Counted from the stretch's first letter, positions 8,900-18,509 are shown. The stretch is 64,000 bases of DNA from Trichormus sp. M33_DOE_039 (GCA_015296085.1 DVDT01000015.1:47796-111795), one strand, 5' to 3'. The notes: a model not told the origin generated them from the sequence alone. Translations and numbers: made by a program.

Positions 8900-9614
8900 A
8901 AGTGGAATTTATTGGCGATTTTATAGTATCTTCTTACACTTTTAACAACTATGGGTGATAGTTGCTAGTTGAAGTCATTCTAGCCAATCTTGATTTTACC
9001 TTCAGTGCCTTTTGAGAAACAAGGCAGTCTCTATCAAAGCATTAAACCTGTAGAAATGGCATTTTTATGGGTTAAAGCTCTGCTATCGCTAACCACAAGC
9101 TGTTTGCACTCCGCTACCCTAACAGCAGTCAAAATTATTACGTCTATTTATTTTTACTGTATTTAGCTTATACAAAATCAATTTATTGTCTAGTATTTCA
9201 CGAAAAAATACCTGTCTGTTTATCTCAAACAGTTAATTTTATAAAAGAGAGTATTAAAATAACATTTATCAATATTGTCTTGATTTTATCAAACATTATT
9301 AGCTCGATTATTTGACAAATACAAACTCAATACATTTGGCATAACTTTTCTGTTGCAGCAATATACATAATTCATTCATTTTGTTCACAAAGCATGACAT
9401 GAATACGCTAATTGCATTACTTTTAAGACCAAAAGCACTATCACAATAGATAAAAAAAGTCATGTATTCATAGGGATGTATGGGAATGATGATTTTTACA
9501 AAAAACAAATGTTATTTGCATAAAAAATTTTTTCTAAAAAATGTTATTTAGAGACAGAATTATCCATATCTAAAGAGTTAAAACTTTGATAGCAAACAGT
9601 CTTAAAAACATACT
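8900..9614. other. Long AT-rich spacer
   Basis: About 715 bases separate pepP and the FG-GAP gene, which are divergently transcribed. The only longish frame (9508-9308, minus) is low-complexity and lacks a ribosome-binding site. I found no tRNA, repeat array or clear hairpin. Both promoters should lie here. Confidence 0.5.
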
Positions 9615-10829
9615 ATGCCTAGCGAACAAGATAGCGCGTTTGATATATCTTTGGCCAAATCACAAAGCTTGCTAGCTACTTCTCAAACTCCCTCAGCTTT
9701 TAATATTGCATTACCAAGCAGTCCTACTTCTTCCTCTATAGAGTCAGATTTAGGCAGCATTATATCGCCCACTAATAGTGCTAACCCAAATCCCAATCCT
9801 TATCTAACTAGTGCTGCAATTACTCCCGACTTTAACGGCGACGGTAAAACAGATAAAGTTTGGGTCAATACTCAAACAGGAGAGATTGTTGTTCGTCTAA
9901 TGGATGGAGCAACAACTATACAAGAAGCTTCCCTGGGTCAATATGATTTGACCACCTGGAGTTATGAGATTGCTGATTTCAATAGTGATAACAAAACAGA
10001 CTTCTTGTTGCGGAACAACGCCACAGGTGAAAATGCGGTCGCGCTGATGGATGGTACAAGAGTTTCTAACTTTGTCTATTTAGACAGAGTTGATGCAGGC
10101 TGGACAGCTAGCATTGGTGACTTCAACGGCGATCGCAGGACAGATATCTATTGGCATAATGCCACCAGTGGCCAAAACGCTATTTGGACTATGGATGGTA
10201 CAACTGTCACTAGCGCAAACGTCCTAGACACAACAGCAGTAGGTTTAGCTCCTACTATTGTTGATTTTGACGGTAACGGTAAGAGTGACATCTTCTGGCG
10301 CAATAACACCACAGGCGAAAATAGCGTCTGGTTTATGGATGGTTCACAAGCCACCAAGTATGATCTCCAAGCACAAGACTCATCTTGGTCTTACACTCTC
10401 GGAGATTTCAACGGAGACTTCAGAACAGATATTCTCTGGCGCAACACCGCCACCGGTGAGAACAAGATTTGGACGATGAACGGTATCTTCGTCACCGAAG
10501 GGACTGTCAATACTCTTGACGCATCATGGAAAGCCAACATTGGTGATTTCAATGGTGATGGTAAGACCGACATTTTCTGGCACAACGAAACCACCGGCGA
10601 GAACACAGCTTGGTTGATGGATGGTACATCCGTTAGCAGTGAAGCTTTCTTACCTAGCAATAGTGCTGCAATGTCACCATACCTCGGTGATTACAACGGT
10701 GATGGCAAAACAGACCTCTACTGGCGTGATCAAACAACAGGTACAGACACAATCTGGATCATGGATGGAACTAAAGCCACTGAAACACCTGTTACCAATC
10801 CCTTAACTCCAGAGTGGTACACTGGTTGA
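9615..10829 (+). CDS. FG-GAP/VCBS-repeat beta-propeller protein
   Basis: The 404-residue protein has a Ser/Pro/Asn-rich lead of about 70 residues, then about seven repeats of roughly 48 residues of the form GDFNGDGKTDIFWHN..TGENxxWxMDG. Each contains the DxNxDxxxD calcium-binding loop typical of FG-GAP/VCBS propellers. Such proteins are usually extracellular and act in adhesion or carbohydrate binding. No Sec signal peptide is visible, so type I or another export route is inferred. No enzymatic domain is attached. Confidence 0.85.
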   Translation: MPSEQDSAFDISLAKSQSLLATSQTPSAFNIALPSSPTSSSIESDLGSIISPTNSANPNPNPYLTSAAITPDFNGDGKTDKVWVNTQTGEIVVRLMDGATTIQEASLGQYDLTTWSYEIADFNSDNKTDFLLRNNATGENAVALMDGTRVSNFVYLDRVDAGWTASIGDFNGDRRTDIYWHNATSGQNAIWTMDGTTVTSANVLDTTAVGLAPTIVDFDGNGKSDIFWRNNTTGENSVWFMDGSQATKYDLQAQDSSWSYTLGDFNGDFRTDILWRNTATGENKIWTMNGIFVTEGTVNTLDASWKANIGDFNGDGKTDIFWHNETTGENTAWLMDGTSVSSEAFLPSNSAAMSPYLGDYNGDGKTDLYWRDQTTGTDTIWIMDGTKATETPVTNPLTPEWYTG

Positions 10830-10864
10830 TCATTAATTAGGGAGTAGGGAATAAGACATAAAAT

Positions 10865-10911
10865 AGGAAAAAGACAAAAGTAAAAAGATTCTTTTCTTTT
10901 GCCTTTTTCCT
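10865..10911 (+). terminator. Long A/T-rich imperfect hairpin after the propeller gene
   Basis: The purine-rich arm at 10865-10888 (AGGAAAAAGACAAAAG...) is complementary to the pyrimidine-rich arm at 10892-10911. They form an imperfect stem of about 20 base pairs with a short loop, 36 bases after the stop codon. This could terminate transcription or be a dispersed repeat. Confidence 0.4.
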
Positions 10912-10995
10912 TTTACCTTTTTACTTCCTTCCATTCCCCATTTTCTAGACAGTGAGGTTAAAATCACAGACAAGGTTTAAATCTGAAGTGGAATT

Positions 10996-11484
10996 ATGAA
11001 GACTGCTGAAAAGTTAGCTGCTGGCTGGCTATTAACACTCGGATTCACGTTTTTAACTTCTTCTGTCTCTGCTGTAGTGGAAAGAAATTCTATGTTCAAA
11101 CCAATTTCTCCAGGTGAAAATGGGGAGTTGGTAAAAGAATATTTCAATAGAGAAAGAGCATCTTTATTAAATGCTACTGCTACACAAGGCCTAATATTTG
11201 GTTTACCTACCCTGATTTTAGGTTCATGGATGGGTTGGGGACTATACCGACAAAGTAAAGACGAGAAAAAAGCCCTTCAGCAGCAATTAAGCGATCGCCT
11301 ACAATCCACTTTTTATCAGATGATTCAAGCAAATGACGGGCGGATCACTGTTTTAGGCTTTGCTATGCAGTCACAACTACCTGCGAGTGTAGCTAAAAAA
11401 TTTTTAAATGAAAAAGCTAAAGAATTCAACGCCAATTTTAAAGTAACTGAGGAAGGGTCAGTATCATATCATTTTGACCTCTAA
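10996..11484 (+). CDS. Conserved hypothetical protein with two membrane segments
   Basis: The 162-residue protein has an N-terminal signal/anchor helix (about 8-28) and a second helix (LIFGLPTLILGSWMGWGLY, about 66-84). A cytoplasmic tail of about 75 residues, rich in charged helix-forming residues, follows, with AKKFLNEKAKEFNANF near the end. I do not recognise a named family. It precedes the DUF423 gene by 28 bases on the same strand, so the two are probably co-transcribed. Confidence 0.6.
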   Translation: MKTAEKLAAGWLLTLGFTFLTSSVSAVVERNSMFKPISPGENGELVKEYFNRERASLLNATATQGLIFGLPTLILGSWMGWGLYRQSKDEKKALQQQLSDRLQSTFYQMIQANDGRITVLGFAMQSQLPASVAKKFLNEKAKEFNANFKVTEEGSVSYHFDL

Positions 11485-11512
11485 TATCTAATTAACTTGA
11501 CAAATAAATCTA

Positions 11513-11893
11513 ATGACGCAGATTTTTTTGAGCATAGCTGCCATTTTAGGTGGTTTGTCAGTGGCCGCTGGTGCTTTCGCTTCCCATGCACTGCGAGAAA
11601 AAATTAGTGAGCGATCGCTAGAACTTTTTGATGTTGGTGCGCGTTACCAAATGTATCATGCTCTAGCCTTGTTGCTAGTAGCAGTCTTAATCAGCCGAAC
11701 ACAATCACCACCAACCACTTTGATAGCGAGTGGCTGGCTTTTTATCGTTGGTATAGTGATTTTCTCCGGTAGCTTGTACGCCCTCAGCCTCACGGGAATT
11801 AAAATCCTCGGTGCAATCACACCCTTGGGTGGCGTAGCCTTTCTTTTAGGTTGGGGTGCTTTAGCTGTTGCGGCCTGGAATTTGAAGTTTTAA
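11513..11893 (+). CDS. DUF423 small membrane protein
   Basis: The 126-residue protein has four hydrophobic helices. The family pattern is GGLSVAAGAFASHALRE near the N-terminus, YQMYHALALLLV in the second helix and FSGSLYALSLTG plus TPLGGVAFLLGW near the end. DUF423 (YgdD) proteins are common inner-membrane proteins of unknown function. It follows the hypothetical gene by 28 bases. Confidence 0.85.
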   Translation: MTQIFLSIAAILGGLSVAAGAFASHALREKISERSLELFDVGARYQMYHALALLLVAVLISRTQSPPTTLIASGWLFIVGIVIFSGSLYALSLTGIKILGAITPLGGVAFLLGWGALAVAAWNLKF

Positions 11894-11922
11894 AAGAGCA
11901 GGGGGACAAGGTAAATTTTTTC

Positions 11923-11978
11923 CAATCCCCAGTCCCCAGTCCCCAATCCCTAATCCCCAATCCCTAATCCCCAATCCC
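11923..11978. repeat. Heptamer array (CAATCCC/TAATCCC/CAGTCCC), eight units, running into trmB
   Basis: Eight consecutive seven-base units (CAATCCC, CAGTCCC, CAGTCCC, CAATCCC, TAATCCC, CAATCCC, TAATCCC, CAATCCC) fill 11923-11978. They are STRR-type repeats. The right end overlaps the 3' end of trmB, so the last residues GIGD and the TAG stop are encoded by repeat units. Confidence 0.85.
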
Positions 11979-12611
11979 TACTCTTTCAAACAAAGCCCGA
12001 TAAACAGGTTCACCCTTGCTTTGTGTGGATATTTCTCTTTCTGTAGGAACTTGTAAAGGGTTTTCTGCTAGCCATTCACCTGTACCGATTCTTTGAAAAT
12101 GGGGGTTTTCCATAAAGCGATCGCACATTTCTACTGCGACAAATTCCATATCTGATTGTAGAAATACGACTCCACCCACAGGTAAATAATTAGCTAAATC
12201 TGCAACTAATTCTGGTTGTACCACACGACGTTTAGCATGGCGAGTTTTAAACCAAGGATCAGGAAATTGAATCGTCACACGCTGTAAAATTCCTGGTGGA
12301 AGTGAAGACAACAGCACTTTTAAAGAGTTATTCGCATTACAAAACACATAATGGAGATTTGTTAAACCTAGTTCAAAAGACAATCTATTGGCCTCTACTA
12401 CTAATGCTTCTCGGATTTCTAAACCGAGAAAATTCCAACTAGGTTCTATTTGCGCCATATTCAACACAAATCTTCCCCTTGCACAGCCAATATCTAAATG
12501 CAGAGGTTGCTGCAAATTAGCATAAATTTTTTCCCAGTCTATGGGATTTACCGGTTTTTGATACTTTTGCGCCAAAGGGTTAACATGCTGGCGGACGCGA
12601 ATAAATGGCAA
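11964..12611 (-). CDS. trmB: tRNA (guanine46-N7)-methyltransferase
   Basis: The 215-residue protein carries the S-adenosylmethionine site [15 protein letters not shown] (about 39-53) and the TrmB signature [20 protein letters not shown] (about 115-134). It methylates G46 in the variable loop of tRNAs in the cytoplasm. Length is normal for cyanobacterial TrmB. The extreme C-terminus (GIGD and stop) is written in heptamer repeats, which should not affect the fold. It is convergent with the DUF423 gene. Confidence 0.93.
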   Translation of the reverse strand: MPFIRVRQHVNPLAQKYQKPVNPIDWEKIYANLQQPLHLDIGCARGRFVLNMAQIEPSWNFLGLEIREALVVEANRLSFELGLTNLHYVFCNANNSLKVLLSSLPPGILQRVTIQFPDPWFKTRHAKRRVVQPELVADLANYLPVGGVVFLQSDMEFVAVEMCDRFMENPHFQRIGTGEWLAENPLQVPTEREISTQSKGEPVYRALFERVGIGD

Positions 12612-12810
12612 ATTAATACTCCTTTTTTTTAGTTAATAATCAATAGTCATTAATTATTGGTTATTGGTTTTCTCCCCATGCCCCTGCCCCCTGCCCCTCA
12701 TCTATACAAATGTTAAGTCTAGGCAATCCTACTCTGGTGGACGAAGCAAAGGTTATACTTTTTAGAAAAGTGTGCTTTTAACTACTGTTTTTAAGAATTG
12801 TTAGAAATCA

Positions 12811-13929
12811 ATGGTGCTAAATTTTCGCTTTGCCGTAGTGAGCGACTTACATATCGCGCTTCCTCACACAATCTGGGATCATCCTAGTCGATTTCATCTA
12901 GTGGAAGTAAGTATTCCAGCTTTTGAACGTGCTATAGAACATTTAACACAACTTAATTTAGATTTTATTTTACTGCCAGGAGATTTAACACAACACGGTG
13001 AGCCAGAAAATCACCTATGGTTACAAAAAAGACTATCTCAATTACCGTTTCCTGCCTATGTTGTTCCTGGTAATCATGATGTTCCCGTCTTGATGGGCAA
13101 TCAGCAATCCATCGCCTGGGCTGATTTTCCTAATTATTACCAAAAGTTTGGCTACGAAAATACCAATCATCTGTACTACACACAGCAATTGTTGCCAGGG
13201 GTGCGGCTAATTGGTTTAAATTCTAATTATTTTAATCAACAAGGTGAGCAAATAGGACGTTTGGATGACGAACAGCTGAGATGGTTAGAAGAGGTACTCG
13301 CCACAGCCAAAGATGAATTAGTTTTGGTGATGGTACATCATAACGTAGTTGAGCATTTACCTCATCAATCTCGTCATCCGATGGCAAACCGATATATGCT
13401 GGCCAATGCCCCAGAGTTATTGCAAATACTACGACGGTATGGGGTGAAGTTAGTATTTACAGGTCATTTACACGTTCAAGATGTTGCCTGTGATAACGGT
13501 GTATATGATATTACTACTGGTTCTTTAGTCAGCTATCCTCATCCTTATCGAGTTTTAGAGTTTCATCGCGATCAACAAGGAAAAGAATGGCTGCAAATAC
13601 TGTCCCATCGTGTAGAATCAGTACCTAATTTCCCTAACTTGCAGCATTTATCAAAACAGTGGATGGGCGATCGCTCTTTTCCTTTCTTGATGAAATTACT
13701 GACATTACCCCCATTAAATTTACCAGAGACACAAGCACAAGAACTAGCCCCTAGTTTGCGGGATTTTTGGGCAACGATCGCTGATGGAGATGCGTTATTA
13801 GATTATCCCCACTTTCCGCACAAAGTGCGCCGTTACATTCAAACCTACAGCGCGATCGCTCACACTGGTACTCCCAGTTTCATCGATAATAACAGCACCC
13901 TGTTGTTAGAAAAAAGCTTCGACAGTTAA
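12811..13929 (+). CDS. Calcineurin-like metallophosphoesterase (CpdA/Icc-type)
   Basis: The 372-residue protein shows the full dimetal phosphoesterase pattern: SDLH (Asp12, His14), PGDLTQHG (Asp58), PGNHD (Asn88-Asp90), VHHN near 175-178 and TGHLHVQD near 217-224. The class includes cAMP phosphodiesterases and other phosphodiesterases of the class III family. The C-terminal 100 residues are an extra domain without recognised motifs. The cyclic-nucleotide substrate is an inference from the Icc-like core. The stop lies in a GTTAACTGTTGACTAATGAC repeat-like stretch. Confidence 0.82.
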   Translation: MVLNFRFAVVSDLHIALPHTIWDHPSRFHLVEVSIPAFERAIEHLTQLNLDFILLPGDLTQHGEPENHLWLQKRLSQLPFPAYVVPGNHDVPVLMGNQQSIAWADFPNYYQKFGYENTNHLYYTQQLLPGVRLIGLNSNYFNQQGEQIGRLDDEQLRWLEEVLATAKDELVLVMVHHNVVEHLPHQSRHPMANRYMLANAPELLQILRRYGVKLVFTGHLHVQDVACDNGVYDITTGSLVSYPHPYRVLEFHRDQQGKEWLQILSHRVESVPNFPNLQHLSKQWMGDRSFPFLMKLLTLPPLNLPETQAQELAPSLRDFWATIADGDALLDYPHFPHKVRRYIQTYSAIAHTGTPSFIDNNSTLLLEKSFDS

Positions 13930-13949
13930 CTGTTGACTAATGACTATGA

Positions 13950-15179
13950 CTAAATTTGTCGGCAAATCCCAAAGACAGAAGTATAACCGTGTAGAAAAGT
14001 CCTACCGCCAATAGGGCCAATTTCTCCACCACAAAAAAAGCCCCCAACTGGGATATTGGGAACGTAGCGTTTAAATAACTCAGAATCAAAATTGGGTTTG
14101 CCGTACAATCCTTCACCACGGCCTACACAGGCAAACATTAAAGCACCGACAGCAGCATGATCTAATCCTGATTGTTGTTGATATCGCTCTAGAAGAAATT
14201 CTAAGTCTCCAGCCGAGGCTTGAGCGTCACGCAGATGGAATTGCAGGCGTTGGCCAGGACGAACCAGATCACCGATCGCGATCGCGCCTCCAGATGGATC
14301 TACCCCTAAAATAGTCCGAATTAAAAAATCACCCTGCTGCAAAGACATTTTAAATTCATCCATTGCTACCCCAACAAACAGCGAATGTTGTGCCAACGTC
14401 CGTTCATGGTCACTCAGGCTAGCAATCAAATCTCGCAGCACCATTAAAGGCACTTGCTCATCTATTTCCAAAATAATATTCCGTTCAGCTTTTGTGACTT
14501 GCAGTGGCTTGCCAATCGGTTTACATCCTTGTGCCACGATCGTTTCTAAAATAATGTTGCCACTTAAAGCCAAACCCACAGTCCCTTCTCGATGCAAACT
14601 TTGGTGCATTCCTCTCCTAATATCGTGAGCAAATAAAGCCAAACGACCACCAAAGCCTCCTGCACTGGCTTGTCCACCCACGATCACCGAACCAGGATAA
14701 GCAAAATCTAAACCCTGTAATAAATCGTTAACACCCGACGAAAAAGCACTAGATAGCAAAACAAAGTGTGGTTGTGGTGATGATGGCACACCAATCAAGT
14801 TAATCCACTCATCTGGAGAACTATCCAAATCTGGTAAATCTTCAGCCACCACATGAAAGACTTGCAAATTTACTCCCGGTAGATGAGCCAAAGTCAAGCT
14901 TAAAGCTGCTTCTGCTTCCAATTCTTGGGTATCTCCATCCAGGTCAGTACCAATTACGCCACCCCCACTACAACCAATCAGTACAGGTACAGACAACTTT
15001 TCTGCCAACAAAGGTAAAACCCTAGAATACTCACTGGCAAACGCAGAAGAAATAAACACTAACCCTAAATCCGCAGGTACAGTTAACGATGAGACAGTCC
15101 TTTGTACCACATCTGCTATAGCTGCTTCTAAAGAGGGACGGGTTGATAGGGCATTTACCCACTGCATTTGATCTGCCAT
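13950..15179 (-). CDS. FIST domain signal-transduction protein
   Basis: The 409-residue protein consists of a FIST_N domain (about 30-230, with VPVLIGCSGGGVIG and a VNDLLQGLDFAYPGSVIVGGQASAGG stretch) and a FIST_C domain ending PVGGFFCGGEIGPIGG. FIST proteins are cytoplasmic sensors proposed to bind small ligands such as amino acids and often pair with two-component systems. No kinase is fused or adjacent here. Spacing to the metallophosphoesterase (convergent) is 20 bases. Confidence 0.85.
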   Translation of the reverse strand: MADQMQWVNALSTRPSLEAAIADVVQRTVSSLTVPADLGLVFISSAFASEYSRVLPLLAEKLSVPVLIGCSGGGVIGTDLDGDTQELEAEAALSLTLAHLPGVNLQVFHVVAEDLPDLDSSPDEWINLIGVPSSPQPHFVLLSSAFSSGVNDLLQGLDFAYPGSVIVGGQASAGGFGGRLALFAHDIRRGMHQSLHREGTVGLALSGNIILETIVAQGCKPIGKPLQVTKAERNIILEIDEQVPLMVLRDLIASLSDHERTLAQHSLFVGVAMDEFKMSLQQGDFLIRTILGVDPSGGAIAIGDLVRPGQRLQFHLRDAQASAGDLEFLLERYQQQSGLDHAAVGALMFACVGRGEGLYGKPNFDSELFKRYVPNIPVGGFFCGGEIGPIGGRTFLHGYTSVFGICRQI

Positions 15180-15640
15180 GTGTTTTGGGATGCGGTTTCT
15201 TGGGTGGTCAGTAGTTTTGAGTTTTCTATCCTAAATGGCAAATAAGGGAATTAGGAAAAGATAGATAGGAGAGTAATCATTATTTTCAGTCAATTTTATG
15301 GGCAAATAGCCCTTAATTGTCTAGAGTGCGATTTTAACTAGAGTTGCTATGTTGACTTTGCGGCTAACTCATCTAGGAAGATAAGTCCGAAATTCCTGCT
15401 TATATGCACTAAATGATAGTGTACTGTTAGATTTTTGCAGTTCCGATCTATAAAATCTTAAAAGATAAATGGCAATCTGGTGTATATTTCACAGATTGTT
15501 GTAATTGTTATCGTTACATCAAAATACAGAATTAGCGGCATCCGTTAATTAGGTACAATGGTGATTGATAGAACACAAGAATAGCAATTTTTGCAACTTT
15601 ATCTATACTACTAGTACGATTACACAACGAGACGAACACA
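15180..15640. other. Divergent spacer upstream of cp12
   Basis: The 460-base region between the FIST gene and cp12 carries no gene-like frame. It must hold the cp12 promoter and leader. I could not identify a specific operator or a structured RNA with confidence. Confidence 0.45.
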
Positions 15641-15877
15641 ATGACTGATACTCAAACCAACAAAATTCAAGACCAAATTGAACAAGAAGTAGAACAAGCT
15701 CGTGCCATCTGTGATATCTCTGGAAGCAACTCGGCAGAGTGTGCTGCTGCTTGGGATGCGGTAGAAGAATTACAGGCTGAAGCTTCCCATCAACGCCAAA
15801 ACAAGCCAAAGACTGCTTTTGAACAATACTGTGATGACAACCCCGAAGCAGATGAATGCCGTCTTTACGACGAGTAA
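15641..15877 (+). CDS. cp12: CP12 Calvin-cycle redox regulator
   Basis: The 78-residue protein has both CP12 cysteine pairs (Cys24/Cys34 and Cys64/Cys73) and the AWD-VEEL core motif (AWDAVEEL, 38-45). CP12 is an intrinsically disordered linker. When oxidised in the dark its disulfides allow it to bind GAPDH and phosphoribulokinase and shut down the Calvin cycle. The C-terminal segment FEQYCDDNPEADECRLYDE is the GAPDH-binding tail. It is a full-length classical copy with no extra CBS domain, and a single-gene unit. Confidence 0.95.
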   Translation: MTDTQTNKIQDQIEQEVEQARAICDISGSNSAECAAAWDAVEELQAEASHQRQNKPKTAFEQYCDDNPEADECRLYDE

Positions 15878-16228
15878 AGACTAACTCCGGCATCTTTGTT
15901 CGGCCAGACAAGCAACCAGAAGTTGTGAGAAAATATTTTTCGCCTCTTTGTACGCCACCCCGTAATTTCAACTCTCTGTAAGAGTGGATTTGTCGCCGAA
16001 GGCACTAAGGCTATGAACACGAGAGTTTTTGTAGGCGTATCGCACTTGTACCAATATCGTAGATTCTGCAAGTCTACCGAAATTTGCTACAGTGGGTGCA
16101 AAATATTGCTTTTCAAACTCTGTGAGTTGCTTGTTTTTTTCTCTGTTAGCAGGGATAAGGGTGTAGCCCAACGCAAATTATGAATATAGTGAATGCAATA
16201 TATTGATTCTTGAGCGTTTGATGTAAAT
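15878..16228. other. Spacer with repeat-like sequence
   Basis: About 350 bases follow cp12. Phrases such as TCGCCGAAGGCACTAAGG (about 15990-16010) look like the small dispersed elements common in Nostocales. A minus-strand frame of 67 codons (16171-15968) has no ribosome-binding site or known family, so I leave it out. A cp12 terminator is not obvious. Confidence 0.4.
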
Positions 16229-16825
16229 ATGCAAAATAATGTTTGGTTTCGCCAATTAGTCTGGATTGACTATCGGCTCGCACTACTATTCTTAGTGACA
16301 ATTCCCTTAATTATCTTGGCATGGGCTTATGTCCAAAAAGTAGAAGGGATACAAAGACTGTTAATGATTTATTGGCGAGTCTCCAGTCTGCTTGCAATCA
16401 CAGTTTACTTGATGATTGCCCAGTACCAAGTGAGCTTTATCTCTGGGTTGATAGGGTTGATTCTAGTTCCGATCTCGCTGTGGTTTTGGGTGGATCTCAA
16501 TGATGAAATTGAGTACTTGCCCAGTACCCCCTTAAAGATAACTTTCACGTCTTGGCGTTGGGCTGTAACGCTTTATTGCTTGTTAGGCTCAATCGCGTTC
16601 ATACCTTTTTTGGGTTGTGCTTTTTCTAGCAACGCCATTAAAACGCCTGAATGTCTCGTCTGGTTTGAAGCTCCGTTGCTGTATAAAGACTATTTTCATC
16701 ACAATAGCAAACACGCCTTTTTAGGCTTTTTAGGCATAGTGGGTTTAATAATCTACGTACTGTACTTAAGCTATTTTGTCCTCGTCAAGCTGGGCAAGCA
16801 GGGACGCTCGGCTACACAACAATAA
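16229..16825 (+). CDS. DUF3177-like membrane protein
   Basis: The 198-residue protein has five or six hydrophobic helices, starts VWFRQLVWIDYRLALLF and ends YVLYLSYFVLVKLGKQGRS. The pattern and length fit the cyanobacterial DUF3177 family of unknown function, a match made from memory. The next small gene begins about 40 bases downstream on the same strand, suggesting co-transcription. Confidence 0.65.
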   Translation: MQNNVWFRQLVWIDYRLALLFLVTIPLIILAWAYVQKVEGIQRLLMIYWRVSSLLAITVYLMIAQYQVSFISGLIGLILVPISLWFWVDLNDEIEYLPSTPLKITFTSWRWAVTLYCLLGSIAFIPFLGCAFSSNAIKTPECLVWFEAPLLYKDYFHHNSKHAFLGFLGIVGLIIYVLYLSYFVLVKLGKQGRSATQQ

Positions 16826-16865
16826 ACTGTCGCTGCATTGCAATTTCACCTTTCAATTTTCCAAA

Positions 16866-17162
16866 ATGAGTTCCATTGGCAAGCGACTAGAACAATACAC
16901 CATCAAACGCCCACAAGAAGTCTTACTCGTGACAGTAGAAATCGCTGATGAGCAAGATAAAGTAGCGATTTTCAAAGGTTTCTCCAGTTCCTTGATGCGC
17001 CCCACCGCATTTGACCCCGAAATTCCAGTTATCCCAGATGGGTCAATAATCATTAACATTGACCGCATAGCCAGTCCCTATAATCCTGAAGCACCCCGTT
17101 ATCTCGAAAGGCAAATTTCTTGGGAAGCGATGCAGGTTCTGCTCTCGGAAGTGGGTGTATAG
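16866..17162 (+). CDS. Small conserved cyanobacterial protein (DUF7734-like)
   Basis: The 98-residue protein starts MSSIGKRLEQYTIKRPQEVL and continues as a compact alpha/beta protein with FKGFSSSLMRPTAFDPEIPV and a C-terminal helix. It belongs to a small family conserved in cyanobacteria and plastids (I believe DUF7734). Function is unknown. An upstream start at 16776 would overlap the DUF3177-like gene and add 30 non-conserved residues, so I chose the ATG at 16866. Confidence 0.65.
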   Translation: MSSIGKRLEQYTIKRPQEVLLVTVEIADEQDKVAIFKGFSSSLMRPTAFDPEIPVIPDGSIIINIDRIASPYNPEAPRYLERQISWEAMQVLLSEVGV

Positions 17163-17254
17163 GAGGCTGATAGGGGGAAGGACTGTTGTACAGGCGGGTT
17201 TAACCAACATATCTGTTTTCCCCATGAACATCTCACAGAACCCGCCCCTACTGA

Positions 17255-17275
17255 CTAATGACTAATGACTAATGA
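17255..17275. repeat. Heptamer array CTAATGA x3 containing the cbiD start codon
   Basis: Three exact CTAATGA units lie at 17255-17275. The ATG of cbiD (17272-17274) is inside the third unit. Earlier units offer other ATGs at 17258 and 17265 in other frames, so the repeat also places decoy starts right before the gene. Confidence 0.8.
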
Positions 17276-18387
17276 CTCGTAGTGGATACACTTTACCCGT
17301 TTTTGCCTGTGCTGCCGCTGTGGCTGCTTTGCATTGGTTACGTTCTCGTCAACCCTTACTAGTAGTAGCAGTTGACTTGATTACACCTGCACAAATAGCA
17401 GAAATCTCTATAGAGCAGGTAGCAGGACTATCTGAGAACATGGCTTTGGCTATTACTCGCTCTGATCCGGGTGACAATCTGGACTTGACCAAAAATACCC
17501 CAGTGTGGGCGTTGGTGGAGTGGGGAAGAGTTGGGGACGAGCAAGTCAAAATTCAAGGTGGAGAGGGAATTGGTAAGCAAGTCAATGCTGACAATCATCC
17601 AGCAATTTATGGTTACGCGCGGCAGTTGATGCGCGAGAATTTGTCTCGACTACTAGCATCAGGGGAAAACATCACAGTGACGATCATCTTACCAGAGGGG
17701 CGATCGCTCGCTGTCCGTACCTCAAATGCTGCCTTTGGTGTGGTGGAAGGACTTTCTCTGTTAGGAACATCAGGAATCTCTCAACCTCTAAGCACGCCTG
17801 AGCAGTTAAATACTTTTCGGACTGCATTACAACAAAAAGCGAGTCAGTTTACTAGTCTAGTATTTTGTATTGGCGAGAACGGCTTAGATTTAGCTCCAAA
17901 AATCGGTATTAACCCTGATAAATTGGTAAAAACTGCTAACTGGTTGGGGCCAATGTTAGTGGAAGCTGAACTTTTGGGTGTTAAGGAAATCTTATTGTTC
18001 GGCTATCACGGTAAGTTGATGAAGTTGGCTGGCGGGATTTTTCACACCCACCATCACTTGGCTGATGGGCGCAGGGAAGTTTTAACTACTCACTGTGCTT
18101 TGGTAGGATTAGGTAAACAAGATATCGAAGCAGTTTTTCACTCTCCCACGGCTGAAGCTGCACTGACACACTTAAGAGGCTTAGATCAGTCTACCAACAG
18201 TGATTGTGTCAATCAGGTTTACAGCGCGATCGCCGAAACTATCGATGCTCGTTGCCAAGAATATCTTCAAAGTCATCGGACTCAAAACACTGGAAACACA
18301 GTCTGTGGCTCAATTCTTTTCGATCGCGATCGCAAAATTATCGTGAAGAGCAAAACTGCTTGTAACTTAATTGGAAATTTATGTTAA
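17272..18387 (+). CDS. cbiD: Cobalt-precorrin-5B (C1)-methyltransferase
   Basis: The 371-residue protein has the CbiD hallmarks: TRSGYTLPVFACAAAVAAL at the start, AFGVVEGLSLLGTSGI in the middle and GYHGKLMKLAGGIFHTHHH near 250-270. CbiD methylates C-1 of the corrin ring in the anaerobic cobalamin pathway, used in cyanobacteria to make pseudocobalamin. The start is fixed by the conserved N-terminus even though the ATG lies in a heptamer repeat and no ribosome-binding site is seen. No other cob/cbi gene is adjacent. Confidence 0.9.
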   Translation: MTRSGYTLPVFACAAAVAALHWLRSRQPLLVVAVDLITPAQIAEISIEQVAGLSENMALAITRSDPGDNLDLTKNTPVWALVEWGRVGDEQVKIQGGEGIGKQVNADNHPAIYGYARQLMRENLSRLLASGENITVTIILPEGRSLAVRTSNAAFGVVEGLSLLGTSGISQPLSTPEQLNTFRTALQQKASQFTSLVFCIGENGLDLAPKIGINPDKLVKTANWLGPMLVEAELLGVKEILLFGYHGKLMKLAGGIFHTHHHLADGRREVLTTHCALVGLGKQDIEAVFHSPTAEAALTHLRGLDQSTNSDCVNQVYSAIAETIDARCQEYLQSHRTQNTGNTVCGSILFDRDRKIIVKSKTACNLIGNLC

Positions 18388-18483
18388 TTTATTATGAATA
18401 ATCATAAATAATTCCAATAAATAACTTTTTCAGTAAGCACCCTAGGGTAATTTATACCTTTTAATGCCTTGTATATCAGCCTA

Positions 18484-18509
18484 ACAAACGTTAATCGTAT
18501 AGCGTTTGT
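18484..18509 (+). promoter_or_regulatory. Inverted repeat upstream of guaA
   Basis: ACAAACG and CGTTTGT pair across a 12-base loop, about 97 bases before the guaA ATG. It could be an operator or a leader hairpin. It is not a match to the purine riboswitch that I can recognise. Confidence 0.35.

Noticed and set aside
9308..9508. 66-codon minus-strand frame in the long spacer
   Set aside because: AT-rich, low-complexity translation without start signals.
11923..11978. Heptamer arrays considered as CRISPR
   Set aside because: Units are seven bases, directly adjacent, with no spacers and no cas genes nearby.
15968..16171. 67-codon minus-strand frame after cp12
   Set aside because: No ribosome-binding site or known domain. 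The DNA looks like small dispersed repeats.
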